Of a stretch of 34,859 nt of DNA, positions 17,358 to 24,762 are shown in pieces. The notes below the pieces were generated by a model. That model saw only the letters and a list, made by a program, of their open reading frames with translations. It was not told where the DNA came from and made no database searches. Positions within the stretch are counted from its first letter, which is position 1. Each line of letters starts with the position of its first letter. The translations under genes and the position numbers were made by a program. This DNA comes from Synergistaceae bacterium UBA5827 (GTDB lineage Bacteria > Synergistota > Synergistia > Synergistales > 79-D21), in NCBI GenBank assembly GCA_002432945.1, contig DJHE01000022.1, forward strand, positions 24,014 to 58,872. The letters run 5' to 3'.

Positions 17358-18110
17358 TTGTTGGAACCCCAGTTGTTATTCGTAAAAGGCATAGAGGTTG
17401 AAAGAGAAGGAAACCCTATCCTAAGGGGTATCTCCATGCAGGTAAAACCCGGCGAGATTTGCGGTGTACTGGGACGGAACGGCGCGGGAAAATCTAGCCT
17501 CGCATACGCGATCATGGGCCTTCCCCAATACGCTCCCAAATCTGGACGGGTATGGTTTAACGGACAGGACATCACGGACTGGAGTGTTACGGAACGTGCA
17601 CGTGCAGGCATAACTCTTGCGTGGCAGCACCCGGCCAGGTACGAGGGGATCCCGGTCCGGGACTATCTAAGCCTCTCCAATCCTGAGGCCGGCGAAAATG
17701 AGCTGTCCGAGGCCCTGAAACTCGTCCAGATGGAGTCCCACTATCTCGACCGTCTGGTCGACAAGGGACTTTCCGGGGGAGAGAGAAAGCGTATCGAGCT
17801 TTCTTCCATTTACCTGATGAAACCGAAACTAGCGATCCTTGATGAACCCGATTCGGGCGTCGACCTCCTGGCTCTTGGCGAGGTCATGGGGTTGTTCAAG
17901 ATCCTGGCCACGGGAGGCAGTAGCGTACTGATCATCACCCATAGGGAAGACGTCGCAGCGGCATGTGACCGATCCTACTTGATGTGCGCCGGGAAAATGA
18001 TCCTGGAGGGAAGCGCGGAAGCCGTTAAGAGGTATTTCCTCTCCCAGTGCGAACCGTGTCTCGATCTCGAACCTTCCAAAGCCAGAGAGGTGGCCGCCAG
18101 CCATGGATAA
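17358..18110 (+). CDS. sufC: Fe-S cluster assembly ATPase SufC
   Basis: ABC-type ATPase that drives the SufB scaffold in Fe-S cluster assembly in the cytoplasm. About 250 residues: Walker A GRNGAGKS (39-46), Q-loop in LAWQHPARYEGIPV, the signature LSGGERKR, Walker B LAILDEPDSGVD and the switch His in IITHRED. No membrane partner is nearby. The start is uncertain: GTG 17349, TTG 17358 and TTG 17361 are all in frame; I chose TTG 17358, which sits behind GAGGTGA and gives a normal SufC N-terminus. It overlaps the SufB-like gene by 8 bases. Confidence 0.93.
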   Translation: MLEPQLLFVKGIEVEREGNPILRGISMQVKPGEICGVLGRNGAGKSSLAYAIMGLPQYAPKSGRVWFNGQDITDWSVTERARAGITLAWQHPARYEGIPVRDYLSLSNPEAGENELSEALKLVQMESHYLDRLVDKGLSGGERKRIELSSIYLMKPKLAILDEPDSGVDLLALGEVMGLFKILATGGSSVLIITHREDVAAACDRSYLMCAGKMILEGSAEAVKRYFLSQCEPCLDLEPSKAREVAASHG

Positions 18111-19053
18111 CGTTACTGAAGAGTACAAGACGCTAGTTGCCATTGCCGAGAAAACGGGCGGCGAAGCCGGGTCTTTTGGTTCGGAAGACGCGATCTACGT
18201 TGTGGTCCACGGGAACAATATCCTTGCCTCACATGCCTTGCCGGGAGTCCGTATAGAGGCCACGGAAACGGAAGACGGTATTGATGCGAATATTACGGTC
18301 GAGGCAGGGGTGACAGTTCCAAAGCCTGTCCACCTTTGCTTCGGGCACCTCGCAACAATGGGAAGGCAGGTTATCAAGAGCAGAATTCGCCTCGAAGAGA
18401 AAGCTTCCGCAGAATTCCAGGCGCACTGCATCTTTCCGAATGCGATCGAGTTCCTCCACGCTATGGAAGGAGAGATCCACCTGGGCCCCCATTCAAATTT
18501 CAGCTACCGGGAGGTCCATGTCCATGGCCCCGAAGGTCGTATTGACGTTCGGCCGGTTAGCCGGGTTCGAATTGGCGAGGGAGCGACCTACAGGGGGGAT
18601 TTCACGCTGGTGGAGGGAAGGGTGGGAAACCTTGCCATCGACATTGATGTTGAGGCTTTCGGTAGGCGAAGCCGAGTCGAGATTACTTCGAAAGTCTACG
18701 GGAAGTACGATGATTTCTGCCAGGTCCGCGACATCGTACGGCTGACCGGTCCCGAAAGTTCCGCTCTGATCAAGGCCAGGGTTGTCTTAAAAGACAGGAG
18801 CCAGGGCAAGTTCCTGGGACTCGTGGACGGTGCTGCTCAGGGCGCAAGGGGACACGTTGATTGCACAGAGGTGATCCAGGGGGAGGCAAAGGCCGTGGCT
18901 TCACCGGTCGTCCAGGCATCCCACCCGGAAGCGGAAGTCACCCATGAGGCGGCAATTGGAAGGATAGCGGACGAAAAAATCCAGGGTCTCATGGCCAAGG
19001 GACTTTCAACGGATGACGCGATCGATTTTGTCGTATCAGGGCTTCTGAGGTAG
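18103..19053 (+). CDS. sufB: Minimal SufB/SufD-family Fe-S scaffold protein
   Basis: Short SufB/SufD-family protein of 316 residues, against about 470 for classical SufB. It keeps the right-handed beta-helix core and the C-terminal SHPEAEVTHEAAIGRI segment typical of SufB, followed by a helical end with the GLSTDDAIDFVVSG pattern. It is paired directly with SufC and no sufD, sufS or sufU is seen, matching the two-gene SufBC form found in archaea and some anaerobes (called SMS in recent literature). Cys residues usable as ligands are few. It is last in the pgi-pan-suf operon. Confidence 0.9.
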   Translation: MDNVTEEYKTLVAIAEKTGGEAGSFGSEDAIYVVVHGNNILASHALPGVRIEATETEDGIDANITVEAGVTVPKPVHLCFGHLATMGRQVIKSRIRLEEKASAEFQAHCIFPNAIEFLHAMEGEIHLGPHSNFSYREVHVHGPEGRIDVRPVSRVRIGEGATYRGDFTLVEGRVGNLAIDIDVEAFGRRSRVEITSKVYGKYDDFCQVRDIVRLTGPESSALIKARVVLKDRSQGKFLGLVDGAAQGARGHVDCTEVIQGEAKAVASPVVQASHPEAEVTHEAAIGRIADEKIQGLMAKGLSTDDAIDFVVSGLLR

Positions 19054-19063
19054 AAAGGGATTC

Positions 19064-19119
19064 AAGCGGAAAGAGCGGAGGCCCGGCTATAGAAAGCCGG
19101 GCCTCCGCTCTTTCCGCTT
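19064..19119. terminator. 25-bp perfect hairpin between convergent operons
   Basis: Arms 19064-19088 and 19095-19119 are exact reverse complements with a 6-base loop. There is no T-run after it on either strand. Its position, 10 bases after the sufB stop and 5 bases from the end of the next gene, suggests a two-way transcription stop or mRNA 3'-end stabiliser. Confidence 0.7.
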
Positions 19120-19124
19120 GTGCC

Positions 19125-20876
19125 TCAAATGTGGGGATACATGGCATCCTGCACGACGATTCCTTCGTTATCGTCCCCGCTGGTATAGACGGAAAAACTG
19201 CCCCTGTAGATCCGGATCGCCGGGTGAGGGCCGAGTTCATACGGGCTATCGTCCAGTGCAGGTTCGTCGAAGACATTGTTTCTTTCCCCATCGTAAACGG
19301 GCATGTAAAGGACGTCATCCACCTCAAGATCGGAGAAGAAATGCGTGCCGTAAGACAGTTCGGGCATGAATCCCATCTTCGGTATGCCGATCTCGACAAT
19401 GCATCGGCAGTTTGTCAGTTCGTTGTACTTGACAGGGACTCCGAGCTGCGGGTTGCTTGATCCGACTCGACCCGGTGCGGCCAGGATGAATTGTTTCCCC
19501 TCAAGCTTTGCATTGATAGAACCCAGGCCGCGTGCGATCTCGTAGAACTGGCTTGTCAGGGCGTACACGCGGTGGTCGATGTAAACGAGATAGGGTATCC
19601 CTTCCGCGTAACCGTTGGTTACCATCCGGTCAGCTCGGAAAAGGATCTTGCGCCCCTCAAGGTCGGGCTTGGCTCCCGTTCCGGAACCCTCGCCCTTCCA
19701 TAGAGGCCGGCACTGAAGCAGTTGGAGTTTTTGATCCACAGGCTCGTATGCAAATTCAAGGTCTGCCGGAACCCCCATCGCCTCTTCAAGGAAAGGCAGC
19801 AACCTGCGCATGATGTCAAAGAAAGGCTTATGGCGGCAGGGGAAGTCCTCGAAGGAAAAACAGATCTTGGACGACTCGCTTTGGAACGACGGATAGCTGC
19901 CGATATACGTGAAATATCCTCCGAAGTTGTCGGGATTGTAGATCTGCGCATAGAGGCGGAAATTAGGGACATATGGAATGATGTCTTTCCAGGATCGGGT
20001 GATGTTCAGGGTAAGGAGTTGTTTTTCCTCGAGTCCGACAGCCTGGAAGGCCTCCTGGGAGTGGCGCATTATATTGAAGGGGTTCAGCCCTTCAGGCCTC
20101 AGCATGGGGTTGGAAAGTGAAAAGGTTCGCGCATAACCTCTTTTGGTACTGAGGGTTCCCAGCCCGAAAACGATGCGTAAAACCCCGTCCTCGGCCCGAA
20201 TGCGAGTGGTCCACCTGCGGTAGTTCCTTGAAAAGCCGACGCCTGCCATTGCAGGGTAAAAATACTTGCCTCGCCACTTGCCCGCCATCCTCATCAGGAT
20301 CAAGCCCATTTCGTCCTCGGGAAGGCCGTGCTTCTTCCGGTAACTTCCCGCAGTAGGGAAGTAGGTGCGGGCAAAAATTCTCTTCATCTGTTCCACAACG
20401 GCATCAACCCGATCGGACAGCGACTGATCGGCCCCGTTGATCAGGAATGTGGACATGTACTTGCCTGCGAAAGAGTGCTTGAGGGAATCCTCGAGCTTCG
20501 AGCTGCTTCTCACGACGACAGGGTCAGTCATAGTGGAAAGGTATTTCTCGACGGCCTTCACGGCATAGCCGGGAAGGGGAGTCGAGAGGAAGGCATTCTC
20601 AAGCAAATCAGGATCCCTTGCGCCCAAAAGGGCGTCAAGGTGCGGGACACTGGAAAGAAAATCGTGAAAAACGCCCACTCCGAAAAAAGTGCTTTGCGTG
20701 ATTTCAACTTGATCGAGCAGGGGGTCACCGCTTTCCCTCAACTTCCGAATGGCGAAAAGAAGCGATCGCCCTTTCCCGCCGATCGTGCCGGCCCCGGTGA
20801 TATTGTCCCTGTACTCCTCGTCTTGCTGCGGATCCCACGCGAAATAGCGGTCGATCGTCCCGGAATCAAAGGTCAT
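19125..20876 (-). CDS. PEP/pyruvate-binding (PPDK_N-type) ATP-grasp protein lacking the phosphohistidine and PEP domains
   Basis: 583 residues. The middle contains the ATP-grasp region of PEP synthase/PPDK: VVVRSSSKLED followed by SFAGKYMSTF, an AGVGFSR strand and the closing LLQCRPLW, which matches the usual LQSRP end of that domain. The TGG-x-TSHAA phosphohistidine domain and the PEP-binding TIM barrel are absent. Instead the C-terminal 150 residues carry GRVGSSNPQLGVPV and ELSYGTHFF, a segment I associate with other PPDK_N proteins of unknown role. The start is ATG 20876, behind GAGGAGA. It is therefore not a working PEP synthase by itself; the substrate is unknown. It is co-directional with the TtcA-like gene about 100 bases upstream. 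Confidence 0.85.
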   Translation of the reverse strand: MTFDSGTIDRYFAWDPQQDEEYRDNITGAGTIGGKGRSLLFAIRKLRESGDPLLDQVEITQSTFFGVGVFHDFLSSVPHLDALLGARDPDLLENAFLSTPLPGYAVKAVEKYLSTMTDPVVVRSSSKLEDSLKHSFAGKYMSTFLINGADQSLSDRVDAVVEQMKRIFARTYFPTAGSYRKKHGLPEDEMGLILMRMAGKWRGKYFYPAMAGVGFSRNYRRWTTRIRAEDGVLRIVFGLGTLSTKRGYARTFSLSNPMLRPEGLNPFNIMRHSQEAFQAVGLEEKQLLTLNITRSWKDIIPYVPNFRLYAQIYNPDNFGGYFTYIGSYPSFQSESSKICFSFEDFPCRHKPFFDIMRRLLPFLEEAMGVPADLEFAYEPVDQKLQLLQCRPLWKGEGSGTGAKPDLEGRKILFRADRMVTNGYAEGIPYLVYIDHRVYALTSQFYEIARGLGSINAKLEGKQFILAAPGRVGSSNPQLGVPVKYNELTNCRCIVEIGIPKMGFMPELSYGTHFFSDLEVDDVLYMPVYDGERNNVFDEPALDDSPYELGPHPAIRIYRGSFSVYTSGDDNEGIVVQDAMYPHI

Positions 20877-20976
20877 GGATTCTCTCCTCTCGGAAGGTCC
20901 CATCCTTGCTGAGGTTCTCGTCTCTAAAAAGAATTCTAGATGAAAACTGCGGCTACCGAAAGGGGGGTAGCGAGGA

Positions 20977-21714
20977 TCAGGGAGGAAAATGCCAGCCCCC
21001 GTTAGGGTCTAGACCTGACCTCAAGGCATGGAGTACGTTATGCTTCAGTCCCTTGACGGATTCCGACATCGCAGCAACCTGTGCCTTGATCCAGGCTCGC
21101 TGGCTGCTTGCAGAAAACGGGCAGAGAAAATCGACAACGGGGAGTTTGAGGCGGTCGACCTCGCGGGCGACCTGAACTTCCTCGAGGTAGACCAAGGGTC
21201 GGATCACCCTGACTTCTGAACGATCCTGCCAGGTCAGGGGCGCGAAGCATTTGAAACGCCCTGAAAAAAGAAGGTTCATCAAGGTTGTTTCGACGACATC
21301 ATCCAAATGGTGCCCGAGGCATAGAGTCGAACAGTTCCTTTGACGAGATATTGAGCTCAATATCCCACGGCGCATATTGGCGCAAAAACTGCAAGGGGTT
21401 TTTTCCGCCCTTTCTTTAAGCAATCGGAAGATCGGAACGGGAACCACGGTGTAGGGAATCTCGAGGGATTCACAAAGGCCCGCTATTGGGGAAAGGTCGG
21501 TTTTCCCGTCGGTAGGGTCCAAAGAGCAGGCTTCTATAGAGAAGGAGACAGGACTCCGGGCTTGGAGTCCCTTGAGGGAAACCAGGAGGAGGAGGCTGTC
21601 CTTCCCCCCGGAGAGACCGACCATGAGGCGATCTCCCTCTCTTATGAGGGAGAAGTCGTGAATTGCCTCCCCAATCTTCCTGCGTGTGTTCCTGCTGAGT
21701 TCCTGAATCTTCAT
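20977..21714 (-). CDS. TtcA/TtuA-family tRNA thiolation enzyme
   Basis: PP-loop ATPase of 245 residues that adenylates a tRNA base before thiolation, probably 2-thiocytidine-32 or 2-thiouridine-54. The PP-loop SGGKDS is at 35-40, CSFC at 108-111, GHHLDD at 124-129 and a third Cys (C198) in FLCPFSAS, so the three cysteines needed to hold a [4Fe-4S] cluster are all present. The start ATG 21714 follows GGAGG by about 7 bases. Which tRNA base is modified cannot be decided from this sequence; the overall arrangement resembles TtcA. It is divergent from the LuxR-type regulator with 58 bases between starts. Confidence 0.88.
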   Translation of the reverse strand: MKIQELSRNTRRKIGEAIHDFSLIREGDRLMVGLSGGKDSLLLLVSLKGLQARSPVSFSIEACSLDPTDGKTDLSPIAGLCESLEIPYTVVPVPIFRLLKERAEKTPCSFCANMRRGILSSISRQRNCSTLCLGHHLDDVVETTLMNLLFSGRFKCFAPLTWQDRSEVRVIRPLVYLEEVQVAREVDRLKLPVVDFLCPFSASSQRAWIKAQVAAMSESVKGLKHNVLHALRSGLDPNGGWHFPP

Positions 21715-21733
21715 GCTTACGGCCTCCATCGTC

Positions 21734-21739
21734 TATAAT
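21734..21739 (+). promoter_or_regulatory. -10 box (TATAAT) of the LuxR-type regulator
   Basis: Perfect TATAAT in the 58-base gap between the divergent starts. The matching -35 would lie in the first codons of the TtcA-like gene and is weak. Read on the other strand the same site is TATTAT, so the two genes may share it. Confidence 0.5.
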
Positions 21740-21772
21740 AGGACCCGAGACCCAGTCCGGAGGTGCCCCTTC

Positions 21773-22441
21773 ATGCAAAAAATTACCATGCTCGTGGCGG
21801 AACGTCATCGGCTTGTGAGGGACAGCTTACGCTACTCGCTTGAGCACGAATCCGATCTAAAAATACTTGGAGATGCCTCCGATGGGCCGGAACTCCTTAG
21901 GATTGCCCGGCAAAAGCCTGCGGACCTGCTGCTTTTCAATGCAGCCATGCCCAATCTTGACCTGAAGGGCGTAATAGGCGAGTTGGCAGGGGCATTCAGG
22001 TCGATGCGTTATCTAGCGATAACCGGGGAAGAAAACGAAGAACGAATCGCAAACCTTGTTTCCCTCGGTGTACAGGGATTTATCCTGCCAGACTCGAATT
22101 TTTTCGAACTCCTGTGTGCCATACGAACGGTTGCCAGGGGTGACCGGTACGTTGACCCGAAGCTTAAAAACAATTGCGGTAGCGGAATAAACCCGCGCCG
22201 GGACGAAATGTCCCTTCTTATGGAATTGACCCCGAAGGAAAAGGAAGTCTTGTACTGGGTGTCACAAGGGTTCTGCAACGCTGAAATTGCGAATATGATG
22301 GTCCTCTCCGAAAAAACGGTCAAGAACCACATCAGCCATCTTCTGAAGAAACTGGACGTCAAGGACCGGACGCAGGCTGCTGTGCTAGCCTGGAAACTTG
22401 GCCTTCCCCAGCAAGGCCCCGATCGAATTGGCCTTATCTAG
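21773..22441 (+). CDS. LuxR/NarL-type regulator with degenerate receiver domain
   Basis: 222 residues: an N-terminal receiver-like domain (1-125) and a C-terminal LuxR/GerE helix-turn-helix (about 155-210: LTPKEKEVL, GFCNAEIANMM, SEKTVKNHISHLLKKL). It is laid out like NarL/FixJ response regulators, but the phosphorylation site is gone: the acceptor Asp is N56 in LLFNAAMP, the acidic pair is E10-R11, and the usual Lys (LLKDA) is Pro in FILPDS. From family knowledge it should not be activated by phosphotransfer. No sensor kinase is near. GGAGGTG precedes ATG 21773; a longer open frame upstream has no ribosome binding site. The next genes encode membrane proteins and may be its targets, but that is speculation. 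Confidence 0.9.
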   Translation: MQKITMLVAERHRLVRDSLRYSLEHESDLKILGDASDGPELLRIARQKPADLLLFNAAMPNLDLKGVIGELAGAFRSMRYLAITGEENEERIANLVSLGVQGFILPDSNFFELLCAIRTVARGDRYVDPKLKNNCGSGINPRRDEMSLLMELTPKEKEVLYWVSQGFCNAEIANMMVLSEKTVKNHISHLLKKLDVKDRTQAAVLAWKLGLPQQGPDRIGLI

Positions 22442-22502
22442 TGGATCTCCTGCCCATGGTTCCCTTTCTCCATTTAAACAAAAGGGCATAGTGTTGATCG
22501 AT

Positions 22503-22601
22503 ATGATAAAGTGGTTACGCTTCCGCAGAAGACTGAATCGCGTCCTCCGCGTAAGAAAGCCCGTTGCAACCTTCCACGCAGAAGGAGGAGCCCAGGCTTG
22601 A
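22503..22601 (+). CDS. Possible small Arg-rich ORF coupled to the next gene
   Basis: 32 codons from ATG 22503 (MIKWLRFRRRLNRV at the start), very basic, ending in a TGA that overlaps the TTG start of the following gene as TTGA. Starts at GTG 22491 or TTG 22494 behind AAAAGGG are alternatives. It may be a real leader peptide or small protein that couples translation, or chance. I recognise no family. Confidence 0.28.
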   Translation: MIKWLRFRRRLNRVLRVRKPVATFHAEGGAQA

Positions 22602-23647
22602 GTCTACGTAAAGGCATCGTCCTTTTCCTTGGGATAACCTTGCTGTCTGTCGGACTTGTCCTCTTTTTCACTGTGGATAGGGGAACGATATGGTTTCTTT
22701 TTTCCGCAAAGAAGAAGTTTCTCCTCGAGGCTTTTGGCCTTGTCGTCCTGTCCTGGATTTTTGATGCCCTCCGGTTCATGTCTTTTGCCCGTGCAGCTGG
22801 CGAAAGGGTCGGTTTTAGGCTTTCGGTCTGTCTTACCTGGCTCAATTATTTCGGTTCTGCAATCACTCCCATGCAAGGAGGTGGGGGCCCGTTCCAGATC
22901 TATGTCCTTTACAGGAACGGGATTGCCGTCGGAAAAGGTGTTGCCATCACTTTGACCCGAACCCTGGTTACCCTTTTCATGGTCGGATGCGTTGTCGCGA
23001 TGACTCTTATCTTTGCCCCGGATATCTTATCGGGAAGCAGCTTTGTAACCGGGGTTTTCTACTACGTCGCCGCTTTCGTCCTGTTGACCTGGGTCCTGGT
23101 TTTCCTGAGCCTTATCTATCCGATGATGGTCAAGAGACTTGGAAAGATCGTCACCCTTTTCCTGAAAAGGGTAGGAATTGTGAAACCAATGATGGTTTTA
23201 AGAGTAGTCAGGCGCCTGAACAGGGAGATTGATAACTACACCGAGAATTTCAGGCTATTCTTCACCACCGGGTTCAGTTTTTTCGTCACGGGCATTGCAC
23301 TTTCCCTCGGTCAGCTTTTCTGCCTGTGGAGCGTTCTGCCGACACTGGTCAGGGCGGTGGGGTTGCCGATTCGATACGGCCAGGCCATCCTAATACAGGC
23401 CCTTTTCAATTTCGTCATGTATTTTGTTCCCACTCCTGGTGCAAGTGGTTTTGCAGAAGCGGGGGGAGCCACTATATTCAGTTACCTTATTCCCATGAAT
23501 CTTTCGGGCGTCATGGCGATTGGCTGGAGGTTTTTCACGGAATACATTGCCATCGGGTTGGGGGCCATTGTAGCCCTTAGGTTCCTTGGGTGGGGTATGG
23601 CCGATCAAATACTTCACGAGGCGAAAAAGGAAGAAAATGAAGCTTGA
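22598..23647 (+). CDS. Flippase-like/LPG synthase-type (UPF0104) integral membrane protein
   Basis: Polytopic membrane protein of about 349 residues with roughly eight hydrophobic segments, starting with KGIVLFLGITLLSVGLVLFF. It matches the lysylphosphatidylglycerol synthase transmembrane (flippase-like) family: the WLNYFGSAITPMQGGGGPFQ loop and the VPTPGASGFAE loop near the C-terminus are hallmarks. There is no soluble aminoacyl-transferase domain, so it probably does not make lysyl-PG; lipid handling is a guess. A longer reading from GTG 22511 adds an Arg-rich stretch without a ribosome binding site; TTG 22598 lies 9 bases after AAGGAGG, so I take that start. It overlaps the next gene by 11 bases. 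Confidence 0.85.
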   Translation: MSLRKGIVLFLGITLLSVGLVLFFTVDRGTIWFLFSAKKKFLLEAFGLVVLSWIFDALRFMSFARAAGERVGFRLSVCLTWLNYFGSAITPMQGGGGPFQIYVLYRNGIAVGKGVAITLTRTLVTLFMVGCVVAMTLIFAPDILSGSSFVTGVFYYVAAFVLLTWVLVFLSLIYPMMVKRLGKIVTLFLKRVGIVKPMMVLRVVRRLNREIDNYTENFRLFFTTGFSFFVTGIALSLGQLFCLWSVLPTLVRAVGLPIRYGQAILIQALFNFVMYFVPTPGASGFAEAGGATIFSYLIPMNLSGVMAIGWRFFTEYIAIGLGAIVALRFLGWGMADQILHEAKKEENEA

Positions 23648-24209
23648 CGAACTGCGTGGTTGGGCCTTCCGCATGCGTGGTGGTATTTGGACGGTTCTGG
23701 CCTTGATTATTTTGGTATTGGGTAAAGCTGGGGAAGGTTTTCCTATCGCCGGTATCATCGTGGTCCTATTGGGGCAGGCTCTTCGTTTCTGGGCCGCAGG
23801 TTCGATAGAAGGATATCGCAGAGAGACGGTGAACGCGGGATTTTTGGTAACCTGGGGACCGTTCGGGATTGTCAGGAACCCGCTGTACCTTGGCAACGGA
23901 TTGATTGGACTTGGTTGGAGCCTGATGTCCGGTTTTGCTCCTGTCGTGTTTTTTTGCGGGGCATTTGCGCTTCTGTATGGGTTCCTGATCATTCCCCACG
24001 AAGAGGCTTTCCTGAAAGAACGTTTTGAAAAGGACTATTTAGAATATATGGCTCGTACGCCTAGGTTGGTGCCGGTAAAGTTCCCAGGCTGGGGTAGCCT
24101 TAAGGGTCCTTTCGAGCCCTCACGTCTGTGGAAAAGCGAGCGCCACTCTGTTTATGTTACTCTCGTCGGGACGTTCCTGTTCCTCCTTAAGGCAAAGGGG
24201 ATATTCTGA
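23637..24209 (+). CDS. Membrane methyltransferase of the isoprenylcysteine/phospholipid methyltransferase type
   Basis: 190 residues with about four to five membrane spans. The conserved C-terminal signature of the ICMT/PEMT family is present: GPFGIVRNPLYLGN, then PHEEAFLKERFEKDYLEYM and a PRLVP end, which form the S-adenosylmethionine pocket in this family. The substrate is unknown; prenylated proteins are unlikely in this context, phospholipid or other lipids are plausible. ATG 23637 follows AAGGAAG and overlaps the previous gene by 11 bases, so the two are coupled and may act on the same lipid. Confidence 0.85.
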   Translation: MKLDELRGWAFRMRGGIWTVLALIILVLGKAGEGFPIAGIIVVLLGQALRFWAAGSIEGYRRETVNAGFLVTWGPFGIVRNPLYLGNGLIGLGWSLMSGFAPVVFFCGAFALLYGFLIIPHEEAFLKERFEKDYLEYMARTPRLVPVKFPGWGSLKGPFEPSRLWKSERHSVYVTLVGTFLFLLKAKGIF

Positions 24210-24211
24210 AA

Positions 24212-24730
24212 ATGTGCTGGAAAGTGGTCACGCCTCAAGAAACGAAAAAGCAAACGCGCATGGTTTCCGCTTTGGGAGAATGGATCGCGACTTGGGGTAG
24301 CTCCGGTCTCTTCGGTATAGCATCATCCGAAGGCAGTTTTGCGCCAATGCAAACAGGCGTTCATGCTCCCGACTGGCTGGCGGCTGGTTGGGAGCGCTAC
24401 TGGAACGGTAAAACTTTCGACGTTTGCCTCTGTACCGAAAAAATACCTTCCGTTTCGACCGCTGCGGTCTGGAACACCGTTCTTGCTGTTTCCTTCGGGG
24501 AAACCCTCAGTTACGGAGAAGTTGCGGTACGTTCGGGAATTCCGGGCGGAGCGAGGGCTGTGGGTGCGATCATGAGGGCGAATCCATGGGCATTGTTTCT
24601 TCCTTGCCACCGTGTAATTGGGAAAGACGGGAGTATGAGGGGATACGGAGGCTCTTCGGGTGTGACCCTAAAGAGGAAACTTATTGAGTACGAAAGAAAG
24701 TTGATGGATGAAAGGAAAGGGGGCCCCTGA
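24212..24730 (+). CDS. ogt: O6-alkylguanine-DNA alkyltransferase family protein
   Basis: Suicide DNA repair protein that takes an alkyl group from O6-alkylguanine onto its active-site Cys. 172 residues, with PCHRV at 131-135 (acceptor C132), the helix-turn-helix recognition region containing the Arg finger (GARAVGAIMRANP) and a GYGGSSGVTLKRKLIEYE tail; the N-terminal half is less conserved, as usual. It starts 2 bases after the methyltransferase stop, so it is in the same transcript. The stop codon lies inside a strong hairpin. Confidence 0.93.
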   Translation: MCWKVVTPQETKKQTRMVSALGEWIATWGSSGLFGIASSEGSFAPMQTGVHAPDWLAAGWERYWNGKTFDVCLCTEKIPSVSTAAVWNTVLAVSFGETLSYGEVAVRSGIPGGARAVGAIMRANPWALFLPCHRVIGKDGSMRGYGGSSGVTLKRKLIEYERKLMDERKGGP

Positions 24731-24745
24731 AAGGGGCCCCCTTTC
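24715..24745. terminator. Hairpin overlapping the ogt stop codon
   Basis: 14-bp perfect stem, 24715-24728 with 24732-24745, and a 3-base loop, between the convergent ogt and malic enzyme genes. No T-run follows on either strand. The ogt stop codon (24728-24730) falls within it. Confidence 0.65.
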
Positions 24746-24762
24746 AACCAAAACACCGCCGC

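Noticed and set aside
19125..20876. Annotation as phosphoenolpyruvate synthase
   Set aside because: Phosphohistidine and PEP-binding domains are absent.
22511..22597. Arg-rich N-terminal extension of the flippase-like protein from GTG 22511
   Set aside because: No ribosome binding site precedes it, while TTG 22598 has AAGGAGG at good distance.
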